Below are positions 1 through 9,230 of a stretch of DNA of 64,000 nt, piece after piece. The position numbers and the translations under genes are program-made. Numbering within the stretch: position 1 is the first letter of the stretch; every line of letters starts with the position of its first letter. Origin of the DNA: Streptomyces aureocirculatus (GTDB lineage: Bacteria; Actinomycetota; Actinomycetes; Streptomycetales; Streptomycetaceae); contig NZ_JOAP01000019.1 of the NCBI RefSeq assembly GCF_000720475.1, forward strand, positions 186,001 to 250,000, given 5' to 3'. The notes below the pieces were generated by a model. That model did no database searches. It was not told where the DNA came from and saw nothing but the letters and a program-made list of their open reading frames with translations.

Positions 1-164
1 AGTCCTTCGCCCGCCTCGCGCCCGAGCGGCTCGCGCTGCTCGCGGGCGCGCTGCGCACGGAGCGCGAGAGCAGGGCCTCAGGCCTGAACCAGACGGCCGA
101 AGAGGCCCTGAAGCTGGTGCCCGCACTGGCCCGGGGTCCGGTGCGCCGGATCCTCTTCCGCTAG
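1..164 (+). CDS. 3' end of an unrecognised gene (partial)
   Basis: An open frame runs in from the left edge (codons from base 3) and stops at a TAG at 162-164, leaving about 53 residues. The tail is helical in character, with Arg, Glu and Leu and an Arg-rich end (VRRILFR). No family can be named from it. It ends 18 nt before the next start with GAGGAC in between, so the two genes are probably co-transcribed. Codon use is normal high-GC coding. Confidence 0.55.
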   Translation, partial: SFARLAPERLALLAGALRTERESRASGLNQTAEEALKLVPALARGPVRRILFR

Positions 165-182
165 GCCGGGGGCGAGGACGGC

Positions 183-1283
183 ATGGACAAGCTGCGCGCC
201 AGGGCCGAGGTCCTGAAGACCGCCCGTCTCCTCGACGTGGACCCGGGCTGCCTCGCGTTCCTGCGGGAACTGCCCGCCGACGACGTACGCCGTTTCCGCG
301 GCGACTGTGTGGCGGCGCTGTACGACCGGTCGCCGGAGATGCTGGACCGGATCGCGTCCGCCACGAAACTCGTGCCCGCCGGGGTGGCCGCCGCGATCTC
401 CCAGAAGGCCCTCGGCCCCCGCCTCGCCGCCGCCGTCGCGGGCCGCCTCGAACCGGCCCGCGCCGCCGACATCATCGAGAAACTGCCCGTGCCCTTCACC
501 GCCGAGTCGTGCGCCCACCTCGACCCCCGGCGGATCAGCGGCATCGTCGACCGCCTCGACGAGAACCTGGTCGTCCGCATCGCCGTCGCCCTCGCCGAAC
601 GCGAGGACCACATCACGATGGGACGCTTCGTCGGCCACCTCCGCGACAGTGCGCTGCGGCGCATCCTGCCGCAGGTCGCCGACCCCGTGGTGCTGCGCAC
701 CGGCTTCCTGATCGACCTCCCCGAACGGCTCGGCCAGATCGTCGAACTCATGGGCGAGGAGCGGCTCGCGGCGGTCATCGCGACCGCCGCGGCGGACGGC
801 CTTTGGCCCGAGGCGCTCGCCGTGGCCGGGATGGTGACGGGGGCGCAGCGCGCGCGGATCGCGGCCCTGGCCGCGGCGCAGCCGCCCGAACTGCTCGACC
901 CGCTCGTGACGACCGTGGCCGAGCAGGAACTCTGGGAGTCACTGCTGCCGCTGGTCGCGCTGCTCGGCGAGGCGGAGCTGCGCACGGTGGCCGGGCTGCC
1001 GTCGCTGCGGGACGCCGGCGTCCTCGGCGGGGTGGTGCCCGCCGTCGTCGCCACCGGTCTGTGGGCGGAGTTCCTGCCCCTGGTCGAGGTGTTGCCCGAG
1101 GACTCCCGCAAGGTCGTGGCGGACCGGGCCGCGGAGCTGACCGACGCGGAGCTCGACGCGCTCGTGCGCGAGGTCGGCAGACGGGACCTCTGGGAGCTGG
1201 TGCTGCCGCTTGTGGAGCTCATGTCCGACCCCGCGAAGGTCAGGGTCTTCGCGCTGCCCTCGTTCACCGACCGCCCCGTGTAG
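183..1283 (+). CDS. Hypothetical protein with four 43-residue helical repeats
   Basis: 366 aa, ATG start preceded by GAGGAC. No signal peptide or membrane segment is visible. The N-terminal half (about 15-190) is Ala/Leu/Arg-rich and helical; the phrase DIIEKLPVPF near residue 96 recalls MgtE-type intracellular helical domains, but this is only a resemblance. The C-terminal half carries an Leu-Trp landmark at residues 207, 250, 293 and 336, exactly 43 residues apart, followed in three of them by LPLVxxL. This looks like a solenoid of paired helices. The function is unknown; a scaffold or partner-binding role is inference. The gene is followed by four 75-bp repeats. Confidence 0.75.
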   Translation: MDKLRARAEVLKTARLLDVDPGCLAFLRELPADDVRRFRGDCVAALYDRSPEMLDRIASATKLVPAGVAAAISQKALGPRLAAAVAGRLEPARAADIIEKLPVPFTAESCAHLDPRRISGIVDRLDENLVVRIAVALAEREDHITMGRFVGHLRDSALRRILPQVADPVVLRTGFLIDLPERLGQIVELMGEERLAAVIATAAADGLWPEALAVAGMVTGAQRARIAALAAAQPPELLDPLVTTVAEQELWESLLPLVALLGEAELRTVAGLPSLRDAGVLGGVVPAVVATGLWAEFLPLVEVLPEDSRKVVADRAAELTDAELDALVREVGRRDLWELVLPLVELMSDPAKVRVFALPSFTDRPV

Positions 1284-1303
1284 CCGTGCCCCCCGCCGGG
1301 GCC

Positions 1304-1596
1304 GGGGTCTTGTCGCGCTGCGCGCTCGTCCTCAAGCGCCGGACGGGCTGGTTCTTCGTCCGGCTGTGCGTGGGGGTTGGGGTCTTGTTGCGCTGCGCGC
1401 TCGTCCTCAAGCGCCGGACGGGCTTGTTCTTCGTCCGGCTGTGCGTGGGGGTTGGGGTCTTGTTGCGCTGCGCGCTCGTCCTCAAGCGCCGGACGGGCTT
1501 TTTCTTCGTCCGGCTGTGCGTGGGGGTTGGGGTCTTGTTGCGCTGCGCGCTCGTCCTCAAGCGCCGGACGGGCTTTTTCTTCGTCCGGCTGTGCGT
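1304..1596. repeat. Four tandem 75-bp repeats
   Basis: Copies begin at 1304, 1379, 1454 and 1529, the last slightly short, and differ at only a few bases. Each contains the core GCGCTCGTCCTCAAGCGCC followed by GGACGGGCT, a dispersed element found elsewhere in the window (20.8, 43.5 and 59.55 kb). Because 75 is a multiple of three, open frames run through the array on both strands, but they read as low-complexity RPQAPDGL or SSSSAGRA repeats and are not taken as genes. The array fills the gap between the 43-residue-repeat gene and the hydrolase gene. Confidence 0.9.
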
Positions 1597-1599
1597 AGC

Positions 1600-2496
1600 A
1601 TGAGCAGGGTGACGATCATCAGTGACGGGCGGGGTCCGTCTCCGTACACGTACGAGAACACCTCACGCACCCGCCGGGCCGGTGGTCTCGTCCTGCACTT
1701 TCACGAGGGGGGCCCGGCCGATCCCGGCGCGCCGGTCCTCGTGATGCTGCACGGCGGTGGGCCCGGCGCCACCGCCTGGTCGGCGTTCGGCCCTTCGCTG
1801 GCCGCCTTCGCACCGCACTTCCGGGTGCTCCTCGTCGACCAGTTGGGCTTCGGCCGGTCCGACAAGCCCGAGTTGGACAAGGACTTCTTCGCCTTCAGCG
1901 CGGACGCCGTGGCCGCGCTCCTGGGTGAACTCGGCATCGGGAAGGCGCACTTCGCGGGTGCGTCCCTGGGCGGCGGCGTCTGCGTACGGATGGCGCTCGA
2001 CCACCCGGACCTCGTCGACCAACTGGTCCTGACGGCGCCCGCGGGCCTCGCCCTGAACCTGTTCACCGCCGAGCCGACAGAGGGCGTCAAACGGCTCGTC
2101 GACGTCAACCTCGCGGCCGAGCCGACCCGCGCGCACCTGCGCGGCTTCCTCACCTCCCTCGTGCACGACCCCGCCCTCGTCACCGACGAACTCGTCGAGG
2201 AGCGGTACGCGCAGGCCATCGACCCCGAGGCCAGGATCGGCGCCCGGCGCATCGGAGCCGCCTTCGCCAAGTGGCCGGAAGCGGGCATGCTGTGGCGCGA
2301 GGCCCACCGGGTCACCGCCCCCACGCTCCTGACCTGGGGCCGCGAGGACCGGGTCAATCCCGTCGACGGTGCCTTCGTCGCGCTCAAGGCCATGCCCGAC
2401 GCCAGGCTGCACGTGTTCCCGCGCTGCGGGCATCTGGCGTACGCGGAGCGGGCGGCGGAGTTCCAGCGGCTCGTCCTCGACTTTCTCGGCGGCTGA
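1600..2496 (+). CDS. Alpha/beta hydrolase of the meta-cleavage-product (HsaD/BphD) type
   Basis: 298 aa. The ATG at 1600 follows the 75-bp repeat array directly; the longer in-frame upstream extension is repeat sequence and was rejected. The oxyanion segment MLHGGGPGA, nucleophile elbow GASLGGG, acid region WGREDRVNP and catalytic His in CGHLAY follow the order of C-C bond hydrolases such as HsaD, which cleave ring-fission products in sterol or aromatic catabolism. The phrases VDQLGFGRSDKPE and PTEGVKRL also match that group. No other aromatic or sterol catabolic gene lies nearby, so the substrate is unknown. The stop overlaps the start region of the following VWA gene, suggesting translational coupling. 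No clear Shine-Dalgarno is visible. Confidence 0.82.
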   Translation: MSRVTIISDGRGPSPYTYENTSRTRRAGGLVLHFHEGGPADPGAPVLVMLHGGGPGATAWSAFGPSLAAFAPHFRVLLVDQLGFGRSDKPELDKDFFAFSADAVAALLGELGIGKAHFAGASLGGGVCVRMALDHPDLVDQLVLTAPAGLALNLFTAEPTEGVKRLVDVNLAAEPTRAHLRGFLTSLVHDPALVTDELVEERYAQAIDPEARIGARRIGAAFAKWPEAGMLWREAHRVTAPTLLTWGREDRVNPVDGAFVALKAMPDARLHVFPRCGHLAYAERAAEFQRLVLDFLGG

Positions 2497-2498
2497 CG

Positions 2499-3260
2499 GT
2501 GGGCGGTGGTATCAGTCTGGAGAAGGTGCAGGCCGTGGCTCCGCGGCTGGTCAGTCTGTACAAGGCGGCGGGGCGGCGGGTGCGGGCGCACGGGCTTGCG
2601 GGGGAGCGTGCCGCCGTGTATCTCGTCGTCGACCACTCCGGTTCCATGCGGCCCTACTACCAGGACGGCAGCGTGCAGGCGCTCGCCGACCGCGTGCTCG
2701 GTCTGGCCGCGCACTTCGACGACGACGGTGTCGTACCGGCCGTCTTCTTCTCCACGGACGTGGACGCGGTCGCCGACGTCGAACTGGCCCGCCACCACGG
2801 CCGGATCGAGGAGATCGTCGCCGGTCTCGGCCACATGGGGCAGACCAGTTACCACCTGGCGATGGACGCCGTCATCGACCACTACCTCGACAGCGGCAGC
2901 TCCGCGCCCGCCCTCGTCGTCTTCCAGACCGACGGCGGCCCGCTCAGCAGAGCCGCCGCCGAGCGGTACCTGTGCAAAGCGGCGAAACTGCCGCTGTTCT
3001 GGCAGTTCATCGGCTTCGGCAACCCGGCGAGCAAGCAGTTCGACTATCTGCGCAGGCTGGACGAGCTCTCCGTCCCCGACCGGCGCGTCGTCGACAACGC
3101 CGGGTTCTTCCACGCCGGTAAGGACCCCTTCGTACTGTCGGACGACGAGCTGTACGACCGCCTGGTCGGCGAGTTCCCGCAGTGGCTGGCCGCCGCGCGC
3201 GAGCGCGGCATCGTCGGCCCGCCCGCCACGTCTGGCCCACCCCCGCCCGGCGCAGCGTGA
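2499..3260 (+). CDS. VWA domain protein (TerF-like)
   Basis: About 253 aa from a GTG at 2499, 2 nt after the hydrolase stop. The domain has a metal-ion-dependent adhesion site: DHSGSM near residue 47, the Thr of GQTSYH, and the Asp of FQTDGGP. The opening GGISLEKVQAVAPRLVSLYK and RAAVYLVVDHSGSMRPYY resemble the VWA part of tellurite-resistance TerF/TerY-type proteins. No TerD-family gene is adjacent, so the context does not confirm a tellurite or stress role. It has no signal peptide and is likely cytosolic. The C-terminus is Pro-rich and overlaps a pseudogene on the other strand. Confidence 0.8.
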   Translation: MGGGISLEKVQAVAPRLVSLYKAAGRRVRAHGLAGERAAVYLVVDHSGSMRPYYQDGSVQALADRVLGLAAHFDDDGVVPAVFFSTDVDAVADVELARHHGRIEEIVAGLGHMGQTSYHLAMDAVIDHYLDSGSSAPALVVFQTDGGPLSRAAAERYLCKAAKLPLFWQFIGFGNPASKQFDYLRRLDELSVPDRRVVDNAGFFHAGKDPFVLSDDELYDRLVGEFPQWLAAARERGIVGPPATSGPPPPGAA

Positions 3261-3489
3261 GCAGCGCCCCCGCGTCCGCCTTCGTGTCGTACGCGGCACG
3301 GAAAGTGCCGGAGGCCAAGTAGCCGTCCACGGCGGTGCGCGCGGGCATGCCCACGGCGCTCAGCAGGACGTACGTGGTCCAGCCGGTACGGTCCTTGCCC
3401 GCCGTGCGGTGGTACGGAGCCGCCCGGCCGCCCCGCCCGCCGCGATGTCGCGCAGCGGCGCGGCGAACCGCGCGCGGTTCGTGGCGCGT
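3228..3489 (-). pseudogene. Remnant of a tyrosine-protein phosphatase
   Basis: On the minus strand one frame reads ATNRARFAAPLRDIAAGG; another then reads YHRTAGKDRTGWTTYVLL and SAVGMPARTAVDGYLASGTF. Together these resemble the active-site loop and following helices of bacterial HCxAGKDRTG tyrosine phosphatases. The catalytic Cys position (codon at 3406-3408) is Arg, a frame change is needed just before the P-loop, there is no N-terminal half, and the C-terminal part runs into the VWA gene. It is read as a decayed fragment. Confidence 0.7.
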
Positions 3490-3522
3490 CCGCGTGAAGA
3501 GGGAGGGAATGAGGGGCCGGTG

Positions 3523-4014
3523 CTACCGGGAGAGCCGGGCCGCCGCCCGGCGCTGCCGCTCCGCCGCGCCGTCCAGGAAGCGGATGACCGTCTCCAGCTC
3601 CGGGGTCGTGAAGTCCGCGCAGAGCTCCTCCACCTCGCGCGCCCAGTCCGCGAAGACCTCCGTCATGCCCGACATCTTCTCCATGCGGATCTCGACGAGG
3701 ACGCGCCGCTTGTCCGTGGGGTGCTTCACCCGGCGTGCGTAGCCCTTGGTCTCCAGGCGGTCCACGAGGCCGGTCACGGACGCGGGCGCGAGACCGGTCT
3801 CGGCGGCCAGGTCCTTGGCGGTGAGCGGGCCCTTGCGCAGCAGCAGGTCGAGCGTCTTGCTCTCGGTGGCGTTCAGGCCCTGCCGGGCGGCGACGGCCGA
3901 ATGGAACATCACGGTGACCGCGCTGTTGGCCCGGCCCGCCGCGGCCAGGCGAGCCATCACGCCGACGCGCTCCGGCTCCTGGTCCTGGCGCTGCCGGGGC
4001 GGGCCACGGAGCAC
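3523..4014 (-). CDS. MarR-family transcriptional regulator
   Basis: 163 aa from a GTG at 4014; an internal ATG at 3957 would give 144 aa and cannot be excluded, as neither has a strong ribosome site. The winged helix is plain: LNATESKTLDLLLRKGPLTAKDLAAE, then recognition helix LAPASVTGLVDRLETKG, then the wing YARRVKHPTDKRRVLVEI. The C-terminal helices dimerise in this family. MarR proteins typically repress neighbouring efflux or stress genes in response to small phenolic ligands. No obvious target is adjacent except the phosphatase remnant, so its target may be elsewhere. Confidence 0.88.
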   Translation of the reverse strand: MLRGPPRQRQDQEPERVGVMARLAAAGRANSAVTVMFHSAVAARQGLNATESKTLDLLLRKGPLTAKDLAAETGLAPASVTGLVDRLETKGYARRVKHPTDKRRVLVEIRMEKMSGMTEVFADWAREVEELCADFTTPELETVIRFLDGAAERQRRAAARLSR

Positions 4015-4104
4015 ACCGGGTGAGGGGTCCGGCCCCGGCAGCGGGGGGCCGCCGGGGGGAGGGTCCCGTTCCTGGTGGCCCCCCGTTGCCGGGGACGGGG
4101 CTCG

Positions 4105-4299
4105 TGTTAGAGTTGAGTGTTGCAGTTTTGGTACCCATGAACTTTATGTGCGCCTGCCGGGATGCTCCGAGGGCGCATTATTTTGTTTTTCCGGCTCTTT
4201 AGGGCCGGACTCCGGTCTCTCCGGATGGGGGTCAATGCGGCGCTGGGAGGACCACAATTCCGTGGCTCTCCTTAATCTGCCCCTGTTGAGGAGATTGAT
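4105..4299 (+). promoter_or_regulatory. Promoter and long A/T-rich leader of the cold-shock gene
   Basis: A conspicuous A/T-rich island sits upstream of the cold-shock gene. A possible promoter is TTGCAG at about 4121 with TTATGT 18 nt further on. The leader after it would be about 150 nt, with T-runs and short inverted repeats and a good ribosome site (GAGGAG) 6-7 nt before the ATG. Long structured leaders are typical of cold-shock mRNAs. The promoter hexamers are inferred by eye. Confidence 0.45.
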
Positions 4300-4503
4300 A
4301 TGGCAACCGGAACCGTGAAGTGGTTCAACTCGGAAAAGGGCTTCGGCTTCATCGAGCAGGACGGCGGCGGCCCCGACGTCTTCGCCCACTACTCGAACAT
4401 CGCCACCCAGGGCTTCCGTGAGCTCCTTGAGGGTCAGAAGGTTTCCTTCGAGGTGACCCAGGGCCAGAAGGGCCTGCAGGCCGAGAACATCGTTCCCGCC
4501 TGA
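4300..4503 (+). CDS. Cold-shock protein, CspA family
   Basis: 67 aa, full family length. The single OB-fold carries RNP1 (KGFGFIEQ, residues 16-23) and RNP2-like VFAHYSNI (about 30-37), with the usual opening [14 protein letters not shown] and ending [10 protein letters not shown]. It binds single-stranded nucleic acid and acts as an RNA chaperone in the cytoplasm. Strong ribosome site, long leader upstream and a terminator hairpin directly downstream indicate a monocistronic, highly expressed gene. Several cold-shock paralogues are usual in Streptomyces, so no specific symbol is given. Confidence 0.96.
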   Translation: MATGTVKWFNSEKGFGFIEQDGGGPDVFAHYSNIATQGFRELLEGQKVSFEVTQGQKGLQAENIVPA

Positions 4504-4527
4504 TTGTCGCGGATCGCGAACCTCGCA

Positions 4528-4562
4528 GCCGGGGCCCGCACCTCCACGGTGCGGGTCCCGGC
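4528..4562 (+). terminator. Terminator hairpin of the cold-shock gene
   Basis: Inverted repeat GCCGGGGCCCGCACC / GGTGCGGGTCCCGGC with a 5-nt loop and one mismatch-type pair, starting 25 nt after the cold-shock stop codon. There is no long T-run, as is common for Streptomyces terminators. Confidence 0.8.
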
Positions 4563-4597
4563 TTGTGTGCTGTCACCGGCCAGGAAGGCTTTGCCCC

Positions 4598-6229
4598 ATG
4601 AATCGCTCCGACCGTCCCGCGCGCCCCGCCCGCCGGCGCTCAACGAATGCCCGCACGGCAGGCTCGGCCACGCGCGGCACGGGAGGCTCCGCGGAGGGCT
4701 CCTCCACCCGTGGCGCGGCGGGGGGTGCCGCCACCCGCGGCGCGGCCGCCGGCTCGGCCGCCCGCGGCAAGAGCTCGGGCGATGCCGGCAAGCGGCCGGT
4801 GAACGGCGGCGGCCGCGGTGGCCGCAAGACGTCCCGCCCCGCGGCACGCACCGCCCCCGCGGACTTCGCGCTGCCCGAGAGCACCACCCCCGCGCTGCCC
4901 GCCGTCGAGGCCTTCGGTGACCTCGACATGCCCGAGGCGCTCCTGAAGACCCTCGCCGCGCAGGGCGTCACCACGCCGTTCCCGATCCAGGCCGCGACCC
5001 TGCCGAACTCGCTCGCGGGCCGCGACGTGCTCGGCCGCGGCCGCACCGGCTCCGGCAAGACCCTCGCCTTCGGCCTCGCCCTGCTCGGGCGCACCGCGGG
5101 CCGCCGCGCCGAGCCCGGCAAGCCCCTCGCCCTCGTCCTGGTCCCCACCCGCGAGCTGGCCCAGCAGGTCACCGACGCGCTCGCGCCGTACGCCACGTCC
5201 GTGAACCTGCGCGTCACCGCCGTCGTCGGCGGCATGTCGATCAACAAGCAGGCCACCGCGCTGCGCCGCGGCGTCGAGGTGCTCGTCGCCACCCCGGGCC
5301 GCCTCAAGGACCTGATCGAGCGCGGCGACTGCCACCTCGGCCAGGTCCGCGTCACCGTCCTCGACGAGGCCGACCAGATGGCCGACATGGGCTTCCTGCC
5401 GCAGGTCACCGCGCTGCTCAAGCAGGTGGAGCCGGGCGGCCAGACGATGCTGTTCTCCGCGACCCTGGACCGGAACGTCGACCGGCTCGTACGCGGCTAC
5501 CTCAGCGACCCCGTCGTGCACTCCGTCGACCCGTCCGCGGGCGCGGTGAGCACGATGGAGCACCACGTCCTGTACGTCGCCGACGAGACGGACAAGAAGG
5601 CCGTCGCGCTGCGCATCGCCGCCCGCGAGGGCAACGTCATCCTGTTCCTGCACACCAAGCGGGCCGTGGACCGCTTCACCAAGCGGCTCCTCGCCAACGG
5701 CGTGCGCGCCTCCGGGCTGCACGGCGGGCGCTCGCAGCCGCAGCGCAACCGCACCCTGGAGCAGTTCAAGAGCGGTGAGGTCACCGCGCTCGTCGCCACC
5801 AACGTGGCCGCCCGCGGCATCCACGTCGACGACCTCGACCTGGTCGTGAACGTGGACCCGCCCGTCGACCACAAGGACTATCTGCACCGCGGCGGGCGCA
5901 CCGCGCGGGCTGGGGAGTCCGGGCGCGTCGTCACGCTCGTCCTGCCCGACGAGAAGCGCGAGATGACGCGGCTCATGTCCGACGCGGGCATCACCCCGCA
6001 GACGGTGGCGGTCCGCTCCTCCTCCGCGGAACTGGTCACGATCACCGGGGCGCGCGAACCGTCCGGCGTGCCGGTCGTCATCGCGCCGCCCGTCCAGGTC
6101 CCCGCACAGCGCAAGGGCCCGGGCAGCCGTGCCTCCGGCGCGGGCAACGCGTCCGGCGCGGGTGGCGCGTCCCGGGGCCGCGGAGGGCGCGGCAGGCGCG
6201 GGGGCCGGGGGCGCAGCGCGGCTGCGTGA
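4598..6229 (+). CDS. DEAD-box ATP-dependent RNA helicase
   Basis: 543 aa from the ATG at 4598 (AGGAAGG 8-10 nt upstream). A basic, Ala/Gly/Arg-rich tail of about 100 residues is followed by the helicase core: Q-motif region TPFPIQAATLP, motif I GRTGSGKT (about 148-155), PTRELAQQ, DEAD (about 255), SAT (about 288), then ARGIHVDDLDLVVN and HRGGRTARAGESG in the second RecA domain. The C-terminus is an RGG-type tail. It unwinds short RNA duplexes; the location right after a cold-shock gene fits a role in relieving RNA structure at low temperature, which is inference. It probably has its own promoter, since a terminator separates them. Confidence 0.94.
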   Translation: MNRSDRPARPARRRSTNARTAGSATRGTGGSAEGSSTRGAAGGAATRGAAAGSAARGKSSGDAGKRPVNGGGRGGRKTSRPAARTAPADFALPESTTPALPAVEAFGDLDMPEALLKTLAAQGVTTPFPIQAATLPNSLAGRDVLGRGRTGSGKTLAFGLALLGRTAGRRAEPGKPLALVLVPTRELAQQVTDALAPYATSVNLRVTAVVGGMSINKQATALRRGVEVLVATPGRLKDLIERGDCHLGQVRVTVLDEADQMADMGFLPQVTALLKQVEPGGQTMLFSATLDRNVDRLVRGYLSDPVVHSVDPSAGAVSTMEHHVLYVADETDKKAVALRIAAREGNVILFLHTKRAVDRFTKRLLANGVRASGLHGGRSQPQRNRTLEQFKSGEVTALVATNVAARGIHVDDLDLVVNVDPPVDHKDYLHRGGRTARAGESGRVVTLVLPDEKREMTRLMSDAGITPQTVAVRSSSAELVTITGAREPSGVPVVIAPPVQVPAQRKGPGSRASGAGNASGAGGASRGRGGRGRRGGRGRSAAA

Positions 6230-6330
6230 CCGACGCGGGCCAACTGCCGTCGCGGCTCATCCGGCCCGCGCGCGGGAGGGGCGGCTGAGCGCCCGGCTGG
6301 ATGTGCCGCGCCGGGCATCGTGTACCTGCG

Positions 6331-6380
6331 GGCACGTTGTGGCTGGGTCGCGCAGTTCCCCGCGCCCCTTTTGGGCACCC
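6331..6380. repeat. Dispersed intergenic element, family B (copy 1)
   Basis: Contains GCGCAGTTCCCCGCGCCCCTTTT. The same element occurs in opposite orientation after pdtaR at about 30,087-30,115. It lies in the convergent gap between the helicase and the metalloprotease, which (6230-6401) otherwise holds nothing recognisable. Confidence 0.65.
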
Positions 6381-6401
6381 ACCGAACCGCAGCCGACTCG
6401 C

Positions 6402-8346
<1,945 letters not shown>

Positions 8347-8390
8347 CCCACCGGGCACCCCACAGTGCCCGCACGGTGAGCGGCTGAGTC

Positions 8391-8426
8391 GCGGGGCCGG
8401 GTCGCGCGGAACGCACCCGGCCCCGC
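8391..8426 (+). terminator. Terminator hairpin after the trypsin gene
   Basis: Perfect 12-bp inverted repeat GCGGGGCCGGGT / ACCCGGCCCCGC with a 12-nt loop, 45 nt after the stop codon. Confidence 0.75.
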
Positions 8427-8454
8427 TTCGTGCGCCCCAACTGTCCGGCCTCCT

Positions 8455-8520
8455 GCCGAGTACGTCCCTCCACTGCCGCCGAGTACGTCCCTCCACCTCC
8501 CGCCGAGTATGTCCCCATAT
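8455..8520. promoter_or_regulatory. Three direct 19-bp repeats upstream of a two-component operon
   Basis: Copies at 8455-8473 and 8478-8496 are identical (GCCGAGTACGTCCCTCCAC); a third at 8502-8520 is diverged. Spacing is 23-24 bp, about two helical turns, so a protein could bind them on one face. They end 54 nt before the response-regulator start, the position expected for an operator. Function is inferred. Confidence 0.55.
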
Positions 8521-8573
8521 GGAACACTCGGGGCCGTACGGGACAGGCTTCGGGCAAGGGCGGGCGGCAGCAC

Positions 8574-9230
8574 ATGGCGATCACGGTGGTCATCGCGGAC
8601 GACCAGGAGATGGTCCGCACCGGCTTCCGCATGATCCTGGAGAGCCAGGCCGACATCGAGGTCCTCGCCGACGTCGTCGACGGCGAGGACGCCCTCGCCG
8701 CCGTCCAGGAACACGACCCCGACGTGCTCCTCCTCGACATCCGCATGCCCCGTCTCGACGGCCTCGAAGTCACTCGCCGCCTCACCGCCCACGGCGCGGT
8801 GCGCCCCCGCATCGTCATCGTCACCACCTTCGACCTCGACGAGTACGTGCACGCCGCGCTGCACGGGGGCGCCAGCGGGTTCCTGCTGAAGAACGCGAGC
8901 CCCGCCATGCTCGTGGAGGCCGTGCGCGCCGCGGCCGCCGGCGACGCCCTCGTCTCACCCGCGATCACCGTACGGCTGCTGCGGGAACTGGCCCCCGGCG
9001 CGGCCCCCGCGTCCCGCACCCCCGCCGAACCCCTCACCCAGCGCGAACAGGACGTCGTCCGCGCCCTCGCCCGCGGCCGCACCAACAACGAGATCGCCGC
9101 CGAACTGTTCGTCTCCCTGTCCACGGTCAAGTCCCATCTCGCCAACGTGCAGACCAAGCTGGACGCCAGGAACCGCGTCGAGATCGCCGCCTGGGCCTGG
9201 GAGAGCGGCCTCGCCACCCGCACCGCGTGA
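8574..9230 (+). CDS. Two-component response regulator, NarL/FixJ type
   Basis: 218 aa from the ATG at 8574. Receiver domain residues 1-120 with acidic pocket IADDQ, phospho-acceptor Asp in LLLDIRMP (~54), Thr in VTTF and Lys in FLLKN. The C-terminal LuxR-type HTH runs LTQREQDVVRALARGRTNNEIAAELFVSLSTVKSHLANV. The stop overlaps the kinase start (GTGA), so the pair is translationally coupled. Its output is unknown. The three direct repeats just upstream are candidate autoregulatory sites. Confidence 0.94.
   Translation: MAITVVIADDQEMVRTGFRMILESQADIEVLADVVDGEDALAAVQEHDPDVLLLDIRMPRLDGLEVTRRLTAHGAVRPRIVIVTTFDLDEYVHAALHGGASGFLLKNASPAMLVEAVRAAAAGDALVSPAITVRLLRELAPGAAPASRTPAEPLTQREQDVVRALARGRTNNEIAAELFVSLSTVKSHLANVQTKLDARNRVEIAAWAWESGLATRTA

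Noticed and set aside
1264..1560. 98-codon minus-strand frame in the 75-bp repeats
   Set aside because: It encodes only the repeat (RRLRTSAQRNKTPTP units), kept open because the period is a multiple of three.
1304..1596. CRISPR array
   Set aside because: Units are contiguous 75-bp copies with no variable spacers, and no cas genes are present. The minisatellite at 36.8 kb likewise lacks constant repeats with unique spacers.
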